Position numbers and translations under genes: made by a program. 64,000 bases of DNA from Bolinopsis microptera (Eukaryota; Ctenophora; Tentaculata; Lobata; Bolinopsidae): positions 8,905,411-8,969,410 of the forward strand of contig NC_087073.1 of NCBI RefSeq assembly GCF_026151205.1. Direction: 5' to 3'. Within the stretch, counting starts at the first letter, position 1. Every line of letters begins with the position of its first letter. A model generated the notes under the pieces. The model had not been told where the DNA came from and did no database searches. It saw nothing but the letters and a program-made list of their open reading frames with translations. Below are positions 13,322 through 26,947 of this stretch, piece by piece.

Positions 13322-16300
13322 GTAAGCGAGGTGACTGAACCCTCACTATACCACGCTCATAGCCACCACTCCAGCAGTATTAGACACCAGTCTCACTTGT
13401 TCTTTTCCCCGACCTCGCCCTCTTTCTTCCCATTCCTCTGTCCCATGTGTCCAGCCAGCTGTAGTCAACTCCGTCAAGTTTGCCTTCTGTTAAAGACCAC
13501 AAAAATGTTTCAAAGTGATAGCAGCACTTGTGCGGTGAGGTCGTCATCTCCGACTTTTAAAAGCCAAGTGTCATCTAGAATCCGTACATATGTGCCAAAT
13601 TAATATATATTCTGTGCTTGTTTCGTCGTTTAGTGTTAAAAAGGAACGCTCTTTCGAGGTGTCTTACTTATTGCCTATCGTCCGTGGACTTTATATCTCG
13701 TTCCTCGAATACTTGCATTCTAGTTAACACTACACTGGACAGCTCACGTCATTCCTGACTTTACCCTGGCATTGTCGTGACTTTTGAATTTAGTTGTTAC
13801 CTGCTCTGAAACCCGAAGAAGTATTATCACGTTTCTTTTTTATTAGACATGCTCTGTAAATAATGGTCTTATTGATGTCACTTTAAAAATAAAAGTTAAC
13901 GTAAATTCTATAGAAAGTACTAAATATGCTTGTTAATTTATCATATCAGTACGAGGTCCTCAGTAAAGCATGAAGCCTTTCGATACACTTCTGCGCTTCT
14001 TTATATGACAACATTTAAAACTTTAGTTACCCTTAAAAAGTAGCCACGTGCTCACGGTAAAACTTAAAGGCATGTTTACTATTTACGTGATCTTTGGGTG
14101 GTCCGAATTTGCTCTATTAGTGATAGAATTTGACTAACGAAACGTTAAAGTTTGTTCTAGTCAGTATTGACACAAATACCCGGTTTAGACGACGAAACGG
14201 GGTCCAATTGTTATGCACAATGAGTGCTACAATAGAAACCTGTAAGACCGTCTGGAGAGAGTCTAATACAGCAATAAAACAGCTCAGTAAGCCATTTATT
14301 TTTTCACATTAGTGTTATTGTTATATTGTATTTAAGTTTGCCTGAGCTGACAAAAGGTGCTAGTAGAGAGTTTTACGTTTTCATTCACAATTACGAACTT
14401 GGCGCCTCGTTTTGCCACGTCTCGGCTGTTTTTTCTTCTATGTTTTGCAGACAGCTTCAGCAAGCCTGGTTTCATTGTGGAAAGTTTTCCTCATCAAACT
14501 CGATTATCGTACGGCTGACATTTTCATTGGAAATTTTAGATTATCGCACGTGTTGGCGATAAGATAAGTAAGTACGTCTCGGATAGTAAGAGATTGTTAA
14601 TTCTTTGTAACGACATTTTACTCGTAAAGAGTTTGCTCATCTAATTGCAAGAAGAGCAGCAAATTTTCGCACAATAATCATCTTAATTGCGACTAATCAG
14701 TGGCAGTTCCCATCCGGAAACTACTACTTACCATACAGTCATCGCTACACATCTTGTTACAACCCCGCTCTTTTATCGGCTGCTGCCAAGTGCCAGAGGA
14801 AAGTTTCAAATCAATTGTGCAATCCCAGAGCCGCATCATTTCCATTCTTACGAAGTACACGTGATTGCCAATGACTTGCTTGCACATATAATAACACTTA
14901 CACAGAGAGCAAGAAGTGGAAGGTGAGACTAGTGGAGCTGTGAGACTTATAGTGGGAGTTGGAGAACACACTTGCTGCATTGTCCCACCGCAGTATATAG
15001 ACTGTTATTCAGACTGTTACTGGTATAGAGCAGACCCGGCACGTGTGGACCAACAGTCGTGAGGTTGGTGCTATACGAAGGGGTGGGTTCTGGAGTTGTG
15101 TACGTGTTATTATAGATCTTACTCTTGGACCTATAATTATTACACGTTGTGGATCCTAGACATAGTACATTATCTAGGAGTTGAATTTCGTTTCAATGTG
15201 TTTCGTCACTTCGTGGCATGGTAGCTCCAATTTCATAACACTGAGCATTTGTAACACTTTGTGAGAACATTCTAGATCTGTAACTCTGTGTGAAAGTTGA
15301 CCTCAGACAGAAAGTTTAAGTAGGGACCTGCTGTTTGGGGAGTATCAGTCTGTCATAAGAAGGGTTCTAGATAGGTCTCCTCTCGATAAGGGGATGAGTA
15401 TCAACTTCTTGCCTCAGTCTGCCGTGTGTGGTGTCTGAATACCGCAGACTTGACATGGGATGACTCACAATGGTTATCCTTGCCGGGGATACGGCACTAG
15501 TCTATAGAGACAGGGGCCAATTTCATGTGCTACTGGCAAGTATTGTGTGGCTTCCCCTATGGTTGGCTATGGCACAGTCTACTTAGAACTATCTAAATGG
15601 GAGTCGATGACCCGCAAGTTTCAGGTCCTAGTACTGACCTCACACCGGTCTAGAAGACGAGCTAGCCGGCCTTAATAGTCCTGTCCAGATCAAGATTTAT
15701 GGTGAATCTACCAGTCGAGAACAGAAATTATATCAGCTGTGAGCTGCCCTGATATAAGCTTGAACATGTCTCGACTCTCGCAGTTAACAGGGCTTAGGAT
15801 CTCATAAAATTGTTTCAGTTGCCTTGTCCTTAGTTGTCACTTGATACTGGGGCTTGCGCGAGGTCATTACCCGATCTTTCTAATTCGACCTTTCCATTAA
15901 AGTTTGAGCTGAAGCCCCGTCACGTGTGGTGAGAAGGAGGGGCAGGCACTCACGAGGCAAGAACATTGGGAATGCGAAATTAGAGAACAGACCAGACATG
16001 AGACAAAGCACGGTACCACATGAGAAAACGCTACTCAAGATACAGCTTTGAAACACATGCCTCCTCTAGTACTACCAGGGAAAATGTTTCAAAAGCAGCT
16101 CGATCTCCAGGATTTTCACACCACCAAGGTTGGCTCTCACGGCCACCCTGCCAAGATCTCCAATTACACGAAAAGAGGGCTCGTTACGTCATTTCCGTAA
16201 ACAAGTGACGTAGCTAAGGTCAGGTGACAGTGAAGGAGACGCTACACGTGAGAAAGATGTAACGGAAAAATGATGTGCGAGTATATCACTAGCTCTGTCA

Positions 16301-19240
16301 TATTAGCTGAAACACGAGAGGGGGCCGTGCTGGGGGATCTGCTATGACTGGCTCGCGTGTGCCCCCTACCTCCGCTTCCAAGGTCCGCCATTGTCCAGCT
16401 GCCGCCACATGCTCCAATGATGTCCGCCGGAGCTATATCTACTTGGAGATCGGTGACCTGACATCGGTCCCAAAAAATACCAATTTATATCGGGGTAGAA
16501 TGCCTGGGAATCGTTTGTGATCTCGTGTGTCGTTAAACTATATGAAAATAAGATGTCAGCAGGTTAACAGCAAATGCCAGGATATTTTCTTAACCAGTAA
16601 GATTTAAAAGATTCCTCCTAATTGTAATATTGTTAAACTATTAGCTTGTTTCAAGATTCAATAGACAAGAGATTTCAGTGCATCTTGTCACGTGGAAAGC
16701 AAGACTATGTCATTTGTATAATCCGAGTTTAAAGCGCAGACCTCCGATTAATAATCCGGCGGGGTCCCGTTTTCCGGACGCCCCTTTGTCTAAATTGGTT
16801 TAATTGCCCGTTAATCGGCTAATCGATTCTAGTGATTAGTATCTCCAGTGATGGACATTGCGGGAAACAATAGGTAGTCACGTTACGAGTGGTATTCTCG
16901 GCACACGGCACGCGTACATAGTAGACCTTGTCCAATGAGAGCTCGCTAAACAGTCACGTGTCCCAACCAGAGCCAACCAGATCGCTCCGTTCCTCGGATC
17001 TGTCTACGGAGGAGGTCCTGTACTGACCTCCAAACTGAAGGGCTTCTCTTTTCAGAGCAGTATAGTACGTCACCCTTGTAATGTTTCCCGGACACTTCGT
17101 AACTTTAATGTGGTGCTATTAATTAGGCTGTCCACCTGATCCTGCGATAACAACACAACTGCATAATATGATATACCATGTTCATTATTTATGTGCATAA
17201 TGAGATGGGATATGATGACATGTATTTTCTCTGCTGTAATCAGTATATATTAAGTATTGCGGTGCACGTGTTTTTGGACATCAAATGGCCAAAACCTGAC
17301 AACGTGACACCCCTCGGAGTCAAGACCGCCACAATCCCGTCAGTCAGGGGGCAAATTCCCTCAAATCGAAAGCGAACTTGGTACCCCTTATCAATCTGTC
17401 ATTTGTATTTTTTGCTCAGTTCCCTCACTTCGTAACATTTCTCCATTGTTGGTGACTAAGCTGCCGTTTAACTAGGTGTTTTGTCATACACTACCGGGCT
17501 ACAGTTACGTCAGAAATGTGCATATATTTACATATTGCTCTTGCTACTTGTATTTCAACGGCGTGCACGCACGCTGCACAATTACAAAATTGTAGTGGCA
17601 AGACCAAGGAACACCTTCAACTTCAAAGCTTATCTCCAAAACTATATTATATGTATATATAAACTATATCGACGTCTATAATTTGGCCATTTTTCGCCAA
17701 AATTTAGACGTCTATCCCCGTCATGGGAGGTCATAAGTGGAGCCGTCGAAGTAAAGTCGAGCTAATTGTAGGGAGGACTGCACTGCTTTTGTTTTGCCGA
17801 AGGACCGCTTTGTTTGAGATAGGACTGTTTTCCATTGGTCTATAGTAGTCTAGAACACCATGCAAACCGTCGGACATCTGCATTACTTTAAATTGACTTA
17901 TTGTTGTTGAATCTCTCGATCTAGACAGCAACAATCCCACGACATAACTTGAGATCTTTCAGAATTAATTAGCTTAATTAGATACAAGACGTGTTTCCAT
18001 TGTTCACCCCGGGATCCTGCTTTTAGCACTCTTAAACCACCGCTAGTCACCTGCACAACTCCTGCAGTAAAGTTAATCAGGCCGCCTGTATGAGGAGGAT
18101 AGCTACTAGATGAGGGAAGAGGTAAAGTAATGTCATTGACTAAGCTCCTTTGTGAACTTGTAGACTGGGTGTGCTTCAGTGTGAGTGAGACAGAGGCCAT
18201 GGTCCGGGCAATTAAGGTTTTCCATGTTGTATGTTATTGGTGATGCTATCGTCGTATCTGTCGGAAACTATTGATTCTGAATTTTGTGGGTTGTTGGGAG
18301 TTTTCTCTGCGTTGGCATGGACGTCCTTTTTCTTTGGTGAGCAGCATGAAGCATTTGCATAACACGAAGCCGTCTCTTGAACATCATGCCAACTCGTTGC
18401 GTTACAAAAGTGAGTGTCTGTGTGATTTCAAACCCGTATAATCGAAACAAAAAACCCGTACTAGTTTCGAAAACCCTAGAATCACAAAGGCTATGGCACA
18501 TAGTTTCCCTTTGTGTGCATTTTACCTCGAAAAGTAGGAACAAAGAGAAAAGTTGTCATTGCAAGCCTTTAAAAAGTCTAATTTGTTAAAGATGTAACAG
18601 GGACGTCAGACTGTACAAGGGGGGACAGATGGAGGCGGGGATCCCACATTGTATTGATCTGACATAGAGTGAAGCTGGGTTGTAGTCTTTGTGATGGATA
18701 GTATCTGGCACACATACAAGTATAGCCTGTAACTTATATGCGAAACCTTGGTGACGGGTAGCCGTCAATTAATATCGGTCACTCTTCCGCCTTGCTGATG
18801 TTTTTGGAGATGAATGCTTAGTTTTACAGTTGGTTGTTACCCAAAAAATCCTTTGATATTATTTCTAATTAAGGTATTTTTAGTCGGTGTATTTGATCTG
18901 CTGTTCGTTTTTGGAATGGCGACTGAGGACTAAATCGTGGCAATCTTATTCCCTGTCCGCCCATTACTTTCCTACCTGTACTTGCAAGAGCTTTCCAGCC
19001 CAAAGAATTTCAAATTTAGCATTTATTCATCAGTATTTTTCGATTTCAGTGAAAAATTTCGTGTAAAATCTTTGTATGAAAGAAGTTAAACTAACTTCAC
19101 CCGCCTTAGTTGCAATTTGCAAACCGAACTAAGTAACAATCTGAACTGCAGACAAACTACTTAGTCATCCATTATTTGACGGGCCCTTCTTTTAAGCCTC
19201 AGTGATTGGGGCCATGCATAAAGAGCCCCACCAAGTAAGG
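13322..19240. other. Gene-free stretch upstream of DMRT coding sequence
   Basis: No coding exon is supported. CACGTG is frequent (about 14045, 14547, 14858, 15040, 15921, 16245, 16689, 16955 and 17265). If the 5' exon proposed at 13.2 kb is real, this stretch is the first intron of the DMRT gene. Confidence 0.4.
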
Positions 19241-19860
19241 ATTCAATCAAGGCATGGTTAAAAAGAGGTGTTATTTGTCAAACAAGAAGGAACAGCAGAC
19301 TTGACGTTTGATAATGAAAATTGTTGAAATGTTTATTTGCTTAGAAAGTGAAGTTATGTCAATGAGTTGCTTATAGTTAGTCTGACGCCTCACCAAGTAT
19401 CTTAACCTTTTTGTTGAGATAAATTGTAACATAACTTATGTGATACATTTTTAGTTTAGTTTGGGTTGATTACTGCAACTGTTATCTGGGTTAATTACTG
19501 CTCATTTTATCTCCACTGACAACATCAATTGATGCTAATTTTTCATATGTTTATTTGTTGCTGTGTGTAGTTGTGTCAATGAGTTGTTCATAAAAAATTC
19601 GTGACCTCACTAAGTAGGGCACTTAGCCCATTAGATCCCTTTGTAATTGTTTTATTAGATAAAGTATACGATAAATTTTTGTTTTAAACATTATTAAAGG
19701 TGCTTAGTTTTGATTTGTTGCACCAACTTTTGTTTCCAACCACGTACCATTTGAACCGCACAAGAAAAGGAAACCTTATGTTGTTGCAACCCTTCTCTTT
19801 TCGTTGCATAATTTGGCTTGATTACTGCAACTTTTATCCATTGAACAATGTTTATAAACA
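19241..19860. repeat. Diverged direct duplications just upstream of DMRT
   Basis: A block starting TGTTTATTTG near 19330 and containing TGTCAATGAGTTG then CCTCACYAAGTA is repeated near 19547, a period of roughly 217 bases. A second phrase, TTGATTACTGCAACT, occurs near 19468 and 19817. The copies differ at many sites, so the duplication is old. It ends directly before the first DMRT coding exon. Confidence 0.6.
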
Positions 19861-19881
19861 TCGATCACCAATTTAGGAAGC

Positions 19882-21946
19882 ATGTCGACAGTAATGAAGC
19901 CGGAAAGCAACACCTCTCTCACCAAGACACGGAGACACAACAGAATACAAGCCTGCGCCAGATGTCGTGACCACGGTTAGCTCCCTTTTCCCGAACTTTC
20001 GATAAAACTTTAAAACTATTATTGTTTGTTGGCCTTTACACTTATACCACCACCTGTTAGAGCTCTGGGTTCTGCCATCTGATTTATATTACATCATTTC
20101 CACTTCAGCACATCACATACCTAGCAACGTTCACACACAGCCGGTAATACGGATATTACGTAGTGCACGTTTAACAGATGTGGAATAAGGAAATAGTTGC
20201 AAGGTGTGGTTTTATGTGGTGATGATGAAACTCGTCTTTAGGCCTGTAAAAATAACAAATCTCATAGAGGCTTGTAGAGGTTATAACTACATTTTAGTTG
20301 TTAAACGTTCCAAAGTTTAAAACAGCATTTATGAGTTCGTAATACCAGCCAGGCCCTAATGACCCACTTCCACAGATTTTAGTGCGAACTAACCCATATA
20401 ATTCAAGGACTGTCTCGCTAAGTAAATTAAAATAGTATCGACCATTCAAAGGCTGTCTGACACTACTTTTATTTAAGTCTGCTGATAAGAGTGGGGTATT
20501 AAGAACTCATTAGCCATGTGTCATTATGTCAGGGGAGCTCCTCAGTGTGCCGTGTCTAAAAACACTGTAAGTTGCAGTCTCGTCTCTAATCTCTATCCTG
20601 TCGGAGGAGAGAGGGAGGTTAGAAACATTATAAACGTGCTCTCAGTTCCTTACGCTATGCTTTTAGTGACCGACATGCCGGTCCAGTGCACTGTTTCCTA
20701 AATATTGGAGGCGGTATTTGCCCGGTTGCAACATAACTCGCAGAATCAGTAGATCGCACCGAGCTAACGACTTGTTCACTCCAGCTAATGAGCAGCCTAA
20801 TAATCACGTTTTGCACTTCATTTCTACATTTAGGACCACACTTCTCGGGCTAGTCTCTTGGACGTTGGTGTTCACCTTTCAGCTCACCAATACCTCACGC
20901 CCTCTTCACTCCCTCCGTTATCTTTTGTGCGGCAATTTTTCGCAGAGCTTTAATTTTCGAACAAAGTAGCTTTATAGTGCTCAAGTTGTGCTAGAATCTG
21001 AATTTGGTCTCTTTTATTATTACATCATTGTTTTGTTGGCGTTGATAAATCACATAATTATGAGTTATGCCTGGCTCGTTTAAGACTGAAAGTGGAGGAG
21101 TCAAGGGTCCATATCTTCAGAGAGGAGGAGGGTTTCTTACAGAATAAATAATAAGAGGATTTGCAGTCTGCCTGAGGATTGTGCGAGTATTTGGTTGGTA
21201 CCCAAAAGGAGTTTCTATTTCGCTGTAAACGATTTCAGAAGAGATGGAAACGTGCTATTTAGGTTCCGTACAAAGCTCGTAGCTGACGGGCGGATAAAAT
21301 TACCAAAAACCAACCCACTGCATGTCTAGGACAGATCAAGGGACGCGAGTTCCAACCTAGTTTTAAACCTGGCAACCTAATTTATTCTCGGGCAGGCAAA
21401 CGAGTTGACGATGGATAAAGAATGAGCCGGTCTAGACGTCTTAGCTGACCTGCTTATATTATTAGGGAAGCTATATTTAGCGTCACTACCGTATCTGTTC
21501 TTAGTCACAAACTTTTTTGTCATTGGTAACAAGATCAAAATGTACCAACCAATTACACCTGATTTGGTCAAATCATGCCCTGCATTATCCCCCAGCTAGC
21601 GCCAGCTAAACCCTGTAATCTACAATCTACATGTACACAATATATATTTTCAATGATTCTGTCGGTGCAATTCATTAGTAGTAAACACAGCTGGTCCCCA
21701 TCTTGCTGGTACCCAGTCCCCATCTCCACTCCCTCCCCCTGCTCCTGCCTCTCCCCCGCAGTTTTACTGGGTGCAACTCCACAGCTCTTATACCTGCCGA
21801 AGATCTGGAGCGTGTGGAGCGTGTGAGTGTGTATTTGTGACTACTAATGAAGAGTACTGGCACGTGACTGCCACAATTCTCCTAACAAGAGCTCTCAGTC
21901 AGATCAATGTTTAATTCCCTCTCTCGTAACAGCAAGTAGCTCGATG

Positions 21947-21992
<46 letters not shown>

Positions 21993-24900
21993 GAAAGAGA
22001 GTTATTTGTTGCCTGACTTGTTCGTTGTACTCTGTTTTCTTGTGTGATCTGGTATGAGTTGCTGGCAGGGGCAGTACACTTGAAATACCGTGCGTGTTTT
22101 TACACAGCAACTCGTCTTATCCCTGATCAATAGAACAGATTAGCCTATATCTGCTTACTAATGCTGCCCATTTTAACGTGTTTCTGACATCCTTATAAAA
22201 CGTGACGCGGGCTCCCTGTATAGTTTGTAGTTGAGTTGTCATCACCTCTCCCCGGTCAACGGAACAGAATAAGCACACTCAGAAGCTCGCATAACAGACA
22301 GCTTAGTGCTGGGTCACGTGACCAGACCTTGCACTTCTCAGTGGCCCGGAGAAACCGGGTCATTCTCCTTCGACGCTGTCATTATCGACAGAATTTGCCA
22401 CCTTGCTTTACCGTACTTAGTGATCGGCGTTGATTATTAAGTTTTGGATGTTTTAGTGTGCTTTTTTACGTCCTGTTATACATCAAAATATTTGATAATT
22501 GTACACGTTTCCCTCCTCTTGATCTCGCCTCGATCACCCTCCAACCACTTTTAGTAATCATTAGCCGTTAGGAAAAGGGCACATTTCGAGTGTTTTTGTT
22601 CATTGTTTTCTGTGATACGACCGATAATTGAATTGCATATAATTCCTTACCGATAACTGGTAATCAATTAAGATGTCGATAAGCCTGGCATGCGGTGCCA
22701 GCCGTGGAAAGCTTTTACAGGGTTCCCACCATTAGTATTTCACGTGTCAAGGGCACGCGACTCGCAACTTATTGTAGACAGTCGTCAACCGGACAGTAGT
22801 GACAAGGAAACATGTCTCCACAAACAAGAGAACGTGAGGGTCACCCGGCACACCACTTCCAGCAACACTTCCCTGCCCGGTGCTATGGTAACCAGGAATC
22901 AGAGGCAGGGTGTTAGGGATCCGTCATTTCAGTTTAATGAACTTTGAGGTGAGGAAAAGAGAGCTGGTTTTGGCGCTGAAACTCTGAGTGTATACCCTAG
23001 TGGACTGAGTGTATAATACATCAGCCTCTATAGTCTATATCCCTCACACGTGACTAAGAGATGACTAAAAGGTAGTCACGCATGAAGGGAGAGTCAGGAT
23101 CATAGGATGGCTAAAGACCGGAATCTGCTGGGTGTACAGAGCAAACCGCAAAGTGATTTTGAGAATAGAGGGCCGGGGCGCAACAACCACAATCACATAA
23201 ACAGTATGCGGTTTGTCCCACATGTCGAGGCGAGCACTGCGTTCCTGTATTTACAGCGTCCTGAACAGGCCTGTGCAGGATAATAATATTCAGGAACATG
23301 TCATTAATTATAGGGGTAGTGGGCCAAGTCATTTGTCGGATATGTAACGTCTAGTGACGACTGGCAGCGAGAGAGAGAGATGTGGAGGGAGGGAGAGGGG
23401 GGTTCAAGTGACTCAGTCTCCTCCTCCTAACGCTCTTGTAATATGTTTAGCTAATGTTTGTTGTAGAGCTCCTAGTCTCACAGTCACAGAACAAACAGAG
23501 AGCAAGGAAGAGAGAGGGAGAGAGAGAGTTGTTGCTACACAGTATATGGTTTGCGTGTTGGATCGCTAGTAGCTGCTCTCGTTAATTTGTCTCTCTCTCT
23601 CTCTGCCTCATCCCTCCCGGGTATTCTGGACCAGCATGACACGTGTGTGTGCCGAGTGTCTGGTCCGAAGTTTGGTGATCACTAGTTTCTGTGCCGAATG
23701 TCTGACGGAGAGAATGTGTGGTCTGCCTCCTCCGCCTTCTCCGCCTCTTGCCTGGTCCGTGGTCAGATCACTCAGTGTGTGTGTAATCCGTGTACATTCG
23801 TTCCAGCACATCTTCCTGTTCAGTTTTCCACGCTCATTCGGCACGTCGTTGTTAGTCTCTAGTGGAGTGATCTTTTGTATGACTATTTTCACATTATATT
23901 GAACTGTTTCCGCTTTTTTACTAGTCTCAGTCACGTCTTGTTATCGTATGTTTTGTTGTCGTGGACAGATTTTCGTTGAATATGTAGGATAAGCCAAATT
24001 TGATTTGAGGGAAAAGGACAAGAGAGCAGGGAGGAGAGCGTTATATAACACATGTCCACGGTCGTCGGTATATCTATCAGCATTATCTTGCAATTCCTGG
24101 ATCCCACATTTTTATGTCTAGACGATCGATAGTATTTTTCATCACTAGGAAACCCCTACAAGTCAGGCTGGTAGCCCGCGATGTGTATGGTAGTACGGTC
24201 TGGCCCTGTCACGTTCGATGTTACATTTTTGTCCGTCAAGTACAGCCCTTGTGCCGTGTACTGGAGTCGGCAAAACATCGCACTTTCATATCGCCTTATC
24301 CAATGTCACTTACTCTAAGTCGCTACTTCTCATTATATCTCTAACATTTTTCCTTTTCCTCTTCTTCTCTTCGCTGGTATTTAGTATTTACACATCCCAA
24401 ATTTTGTTATTAGGAATTCCTTGTCCAGTTTACAAATGCTCTGCCACACATTACACAACGTCCACTCGTCTAATTTAGTTTCTGTGCTGAATTTTCAGCG
24501 TATATACTAGCTTGCAGACGAAAAAACATGACTGAATTGTTCTCTAACTCGAATCATTACATTAGCCAAACGTAACCGAGATCCTCATCGCACCAAACTA
24601 TTACTCATCGGTAGTCCGGTGCACTTGTCAAAATATGTAGCTAATACCCTGCCTTCAGGGACGTTACATATGTTAAAAGGGCACAAGTCCTCGTGTCCGT
24701 GGAAAGATTGCACGTGCATCAAGTGCCGGCTGAGCTCAGAGCACAGAAAAGTCATGGCTGCCCAGGTCGCACTCCGAAGGAAGCAGAGAAAAGTAACCAA
24801 GGACCCGCAGATTTCCCTCGACAGTTCAGGTAGTGTTCCTATTTCCGCCTATCTAAGTGTATCTCACAGTGTATCTCTGTGACAGTAAGATCTCCTGCAC

Positions 24901-25963
24901 CCAACTAGTTCACACCAGGGTGTCAGGCCCGGAAATTCAAACAATTACCTTATTATTAGGGCGTGAGAAGAAAACGTCTTATCAGTTTATTGAATATGCT
25001 AACGATTAGGCATTATGTGAGGACATTAGCACCAGTAATCTAATAACATGTACGTTCTCGCTGCGGCACTCAGCAGCATTTACGATAAAATTAGTTTTTG
25101 GCCTCGTATCGGTTCTAAAATTACAAATTAACGGAGTGAGGTGCACGTGAGTGGTGTATTGTGTTGGGCAGCAGACAATACACTCTGCTTTGAGTATCAC
25201 ACGGGGGGTGTTTGTGAATATATACAGCTGGCTAACACGAATCTCTCCCACAGGACACCTGACGGAAGACTGTCCGATGAATGATGTCACGAGTATCCAC
25301 GACCCGTCCCCCACACACTCTTCACTCGGACTTCTTACTGAGCTCTTCTCCAATATGGACAAGAACACGCTCGCTCAGATCCTGACGAAGCACAACGACG
25401 ATGTCCTGGCTACAATAGAGGAGTGTCTAGACTACACGGAGTCCCGGGACAACAACACTAGTAGCACCACCCCGGCCCCCATGGAGGAGTGCTCGGTAAC
25501 AGACTACTCAGACTCTTCCAGAGACATGAACACTGATGGCACCTACTGCCCCCAAACATCACCCCTTGCCCCTCCACCCACCTTCGTTAAGGACACCAGC
25601 ATGCCTCGCGCCATCAGCCCCAACGCTCTGGTTAAGAGTGAGCCAGCCGACCTCCCACCTCAAGAGACAATGAGTGTGAGCGAACACTCACCCCCAGCCA
25701 CCCTCACTCCACCCAACAATGACTTTTCAATAAGCAACCTGATCACAAAAACACCTCGAGGGGTAGTGAGTACAGAAACGCCAACCACGCGGACTGTAAC
25801 ATCAGATCAGAACAGCCCCATCATCTCTCGACTGATGTGGCCGTTCTGCGACGCGGCTCTGCTACGGACTCTAGTCACGTGTAACAGCTGTAATTCTATC
25901 ATTCAGCTCGGCGACAAATTTTGCAGAGTATGCGGCATGCCGGCCTTACCTTTTCTCTTGTGA
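19882..25963 (+). CDS. DMRT transcription factor (DM domain plus DMA domain)
   Basis: A DNA-binding regulator of the doublesex/mab-3 family, expected in the nucleus. Three exons join in phase: 19882-19975, 24659-24829 and 25254-25963 (975 nt, 324 aa). The DM domain is split by the first intron directly after CARCRDH. It has all zinc ligands (C25, C28, H31, H40, C44, C49, C51, C54) and the family signature LKGHK followed by [16 protein letters not shown] domain follows at about residues 112-146 (LGLLTELF, then [16 protein letters not shown]), which places it with the DMRT3/4/5 (DMRTA) type. The centre is Ser/Thr/Pro-rich and disordered. The tail carries C298-x2-C301-x10-C312-x2-C315, a zinc-knuckle pattern I do not know from DMRT tails. 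A second acceptor 21 bases upstream in exon 2 would give a poorer DM domain. The sequence just before the ATG ends in TTTAG|GAAGC, so a 5' untranslated exon is likely. The exact subfamily is uncertain. Confidence 0.92.
19976..24658 (+). other. First coding intron of DMRT, repeat-bearing
   Basis: A GT-AG intron of 4.7 kb interrupting the DM domain. It carries a (GA)n tract at 21949-21989, GA/CT-rich patches at 23370-23600, and CACGTG at about 21861, 22315, 22741, 23047 and 23640. No exon of another gene is supported. Short open frames on both strands look like chance. Confidence 0.6.
21949..21989. repeat. (GA)n microsatellite
   Basis: About twenty uninterrupted GA dinucleotides lie in the DMRT intron. 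The reverse strand gives a meaningless Ser-Leu repeat frame. Confidence 0.9.
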
Positions 25964-26782
25964 GGGATAATCGCCAAGTGTCCTCAAGCACGGGATGCAG
26001 GAGTCATGCTAGTTCCAAGATTTCCTTCAGAGAGAGAGAAATTGAGCGTGTCAGTGTGTGTCATGCCATTCTTAAGATCTAAGGCGAATAAGAGTTAAGA
26101 TATTTGTCACTGGAAGCTAAGCTTTAATAATAGATCTTATACAATAAGTATTAATCAATATCTTCCTCAATGGTCAGCATTTATGAAGCATTTATTGTTA
26201 CATTTATTACATGTTATATTGTGAAGTAACTATCAAGAACACAAGTGCAATATTCTTTTAAACTGGAAAATTTTAACTTACCGAAAGTTATTCTAAGTGA
26301 ATCTCTTCTCGCAGTAAAACACGGATATTCTATCAGTCCATTTATAAAGCTGGTAATTATGAAAAATAATATTCAGGGATTTGAAATATCTTAGTCTTCG
26401 TAAACTTTAACTACTTATGTTATTGCACATGACCCCTACAGTTACACTGGCCATTTTTCAACTGAAAACTATTTTGAAATGACTTTTTCACAGCGATGGT
26501 GTGTATGTAAATATTACGATTTATTTAATTTATTTGCAGCTGCCAATTTAGTAAGCGTTCAGTTGAATCCTTTAGAAGCAAATCTCGTTCAACGTTTCGA
26601 GACATTTTCAAACGTAGGACATTGCATTTCAGCATATTATTATTTGACACCTTTGAATATGATCTGGTCAGCAGTAATTGTACATGACTAGACATGTTAT
26701 TTGAGTTTGTTTTACGGATTGAATTGATTTTGATTAAATTAAAATGAAGATATTAAGATATTAGAAATGTTGAAAGATAGAT

Positions 26783-26788
26783 TTTATT
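26783..26788 (-). terminator. Polyadenylation signal for the FAM184-like gene
   Basis: TTTATT on the plus strand reads AATAAA on the minus strand, 160 bases beyond the FAM184-like stop. It is the first such hexamer downstream. It lies inside the presumed DMRT 3' untranslated region, so the two transcripts would overlap tail to tail. Confidence 0.5.
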
Positions 26789-26798
26789 TAAACAGACT

Positions 26799-26809
26799 AA
26801 TAAAATAAA
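26799..26809 (+). terminator. DMRT polyadenylation signal
   Basis: Two overlapping AATAAA hexamers are followed within 20 bases by TG/T-rich sequence, about 840 bases after the DMRT stop codon. The 3' untranslated region would end near 26.83 kb, only about 120 bases from the stop codon of the convergent gene. Confidence 0.65.
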
Positions 26810-26947
26810 GTGTTCTGATTTCTGAAAAAAGAGCTGGCTTTCAAAACAAAATGCTATATAATCAAAGATGATTATAACATTAACCGTAAACCAAAACCAA
26901 TATAAACCAAAAATACAAATAAGTTAATAATAATAAACAAAACGTGG

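Noticed and set aside
13241-13603. 120-codon plus frame at the proposed 5' exon
   Set aside because: It crosses a good donor and then reads a His/Ser/Pro-rich low-complexity stretch. More likely noncoding.
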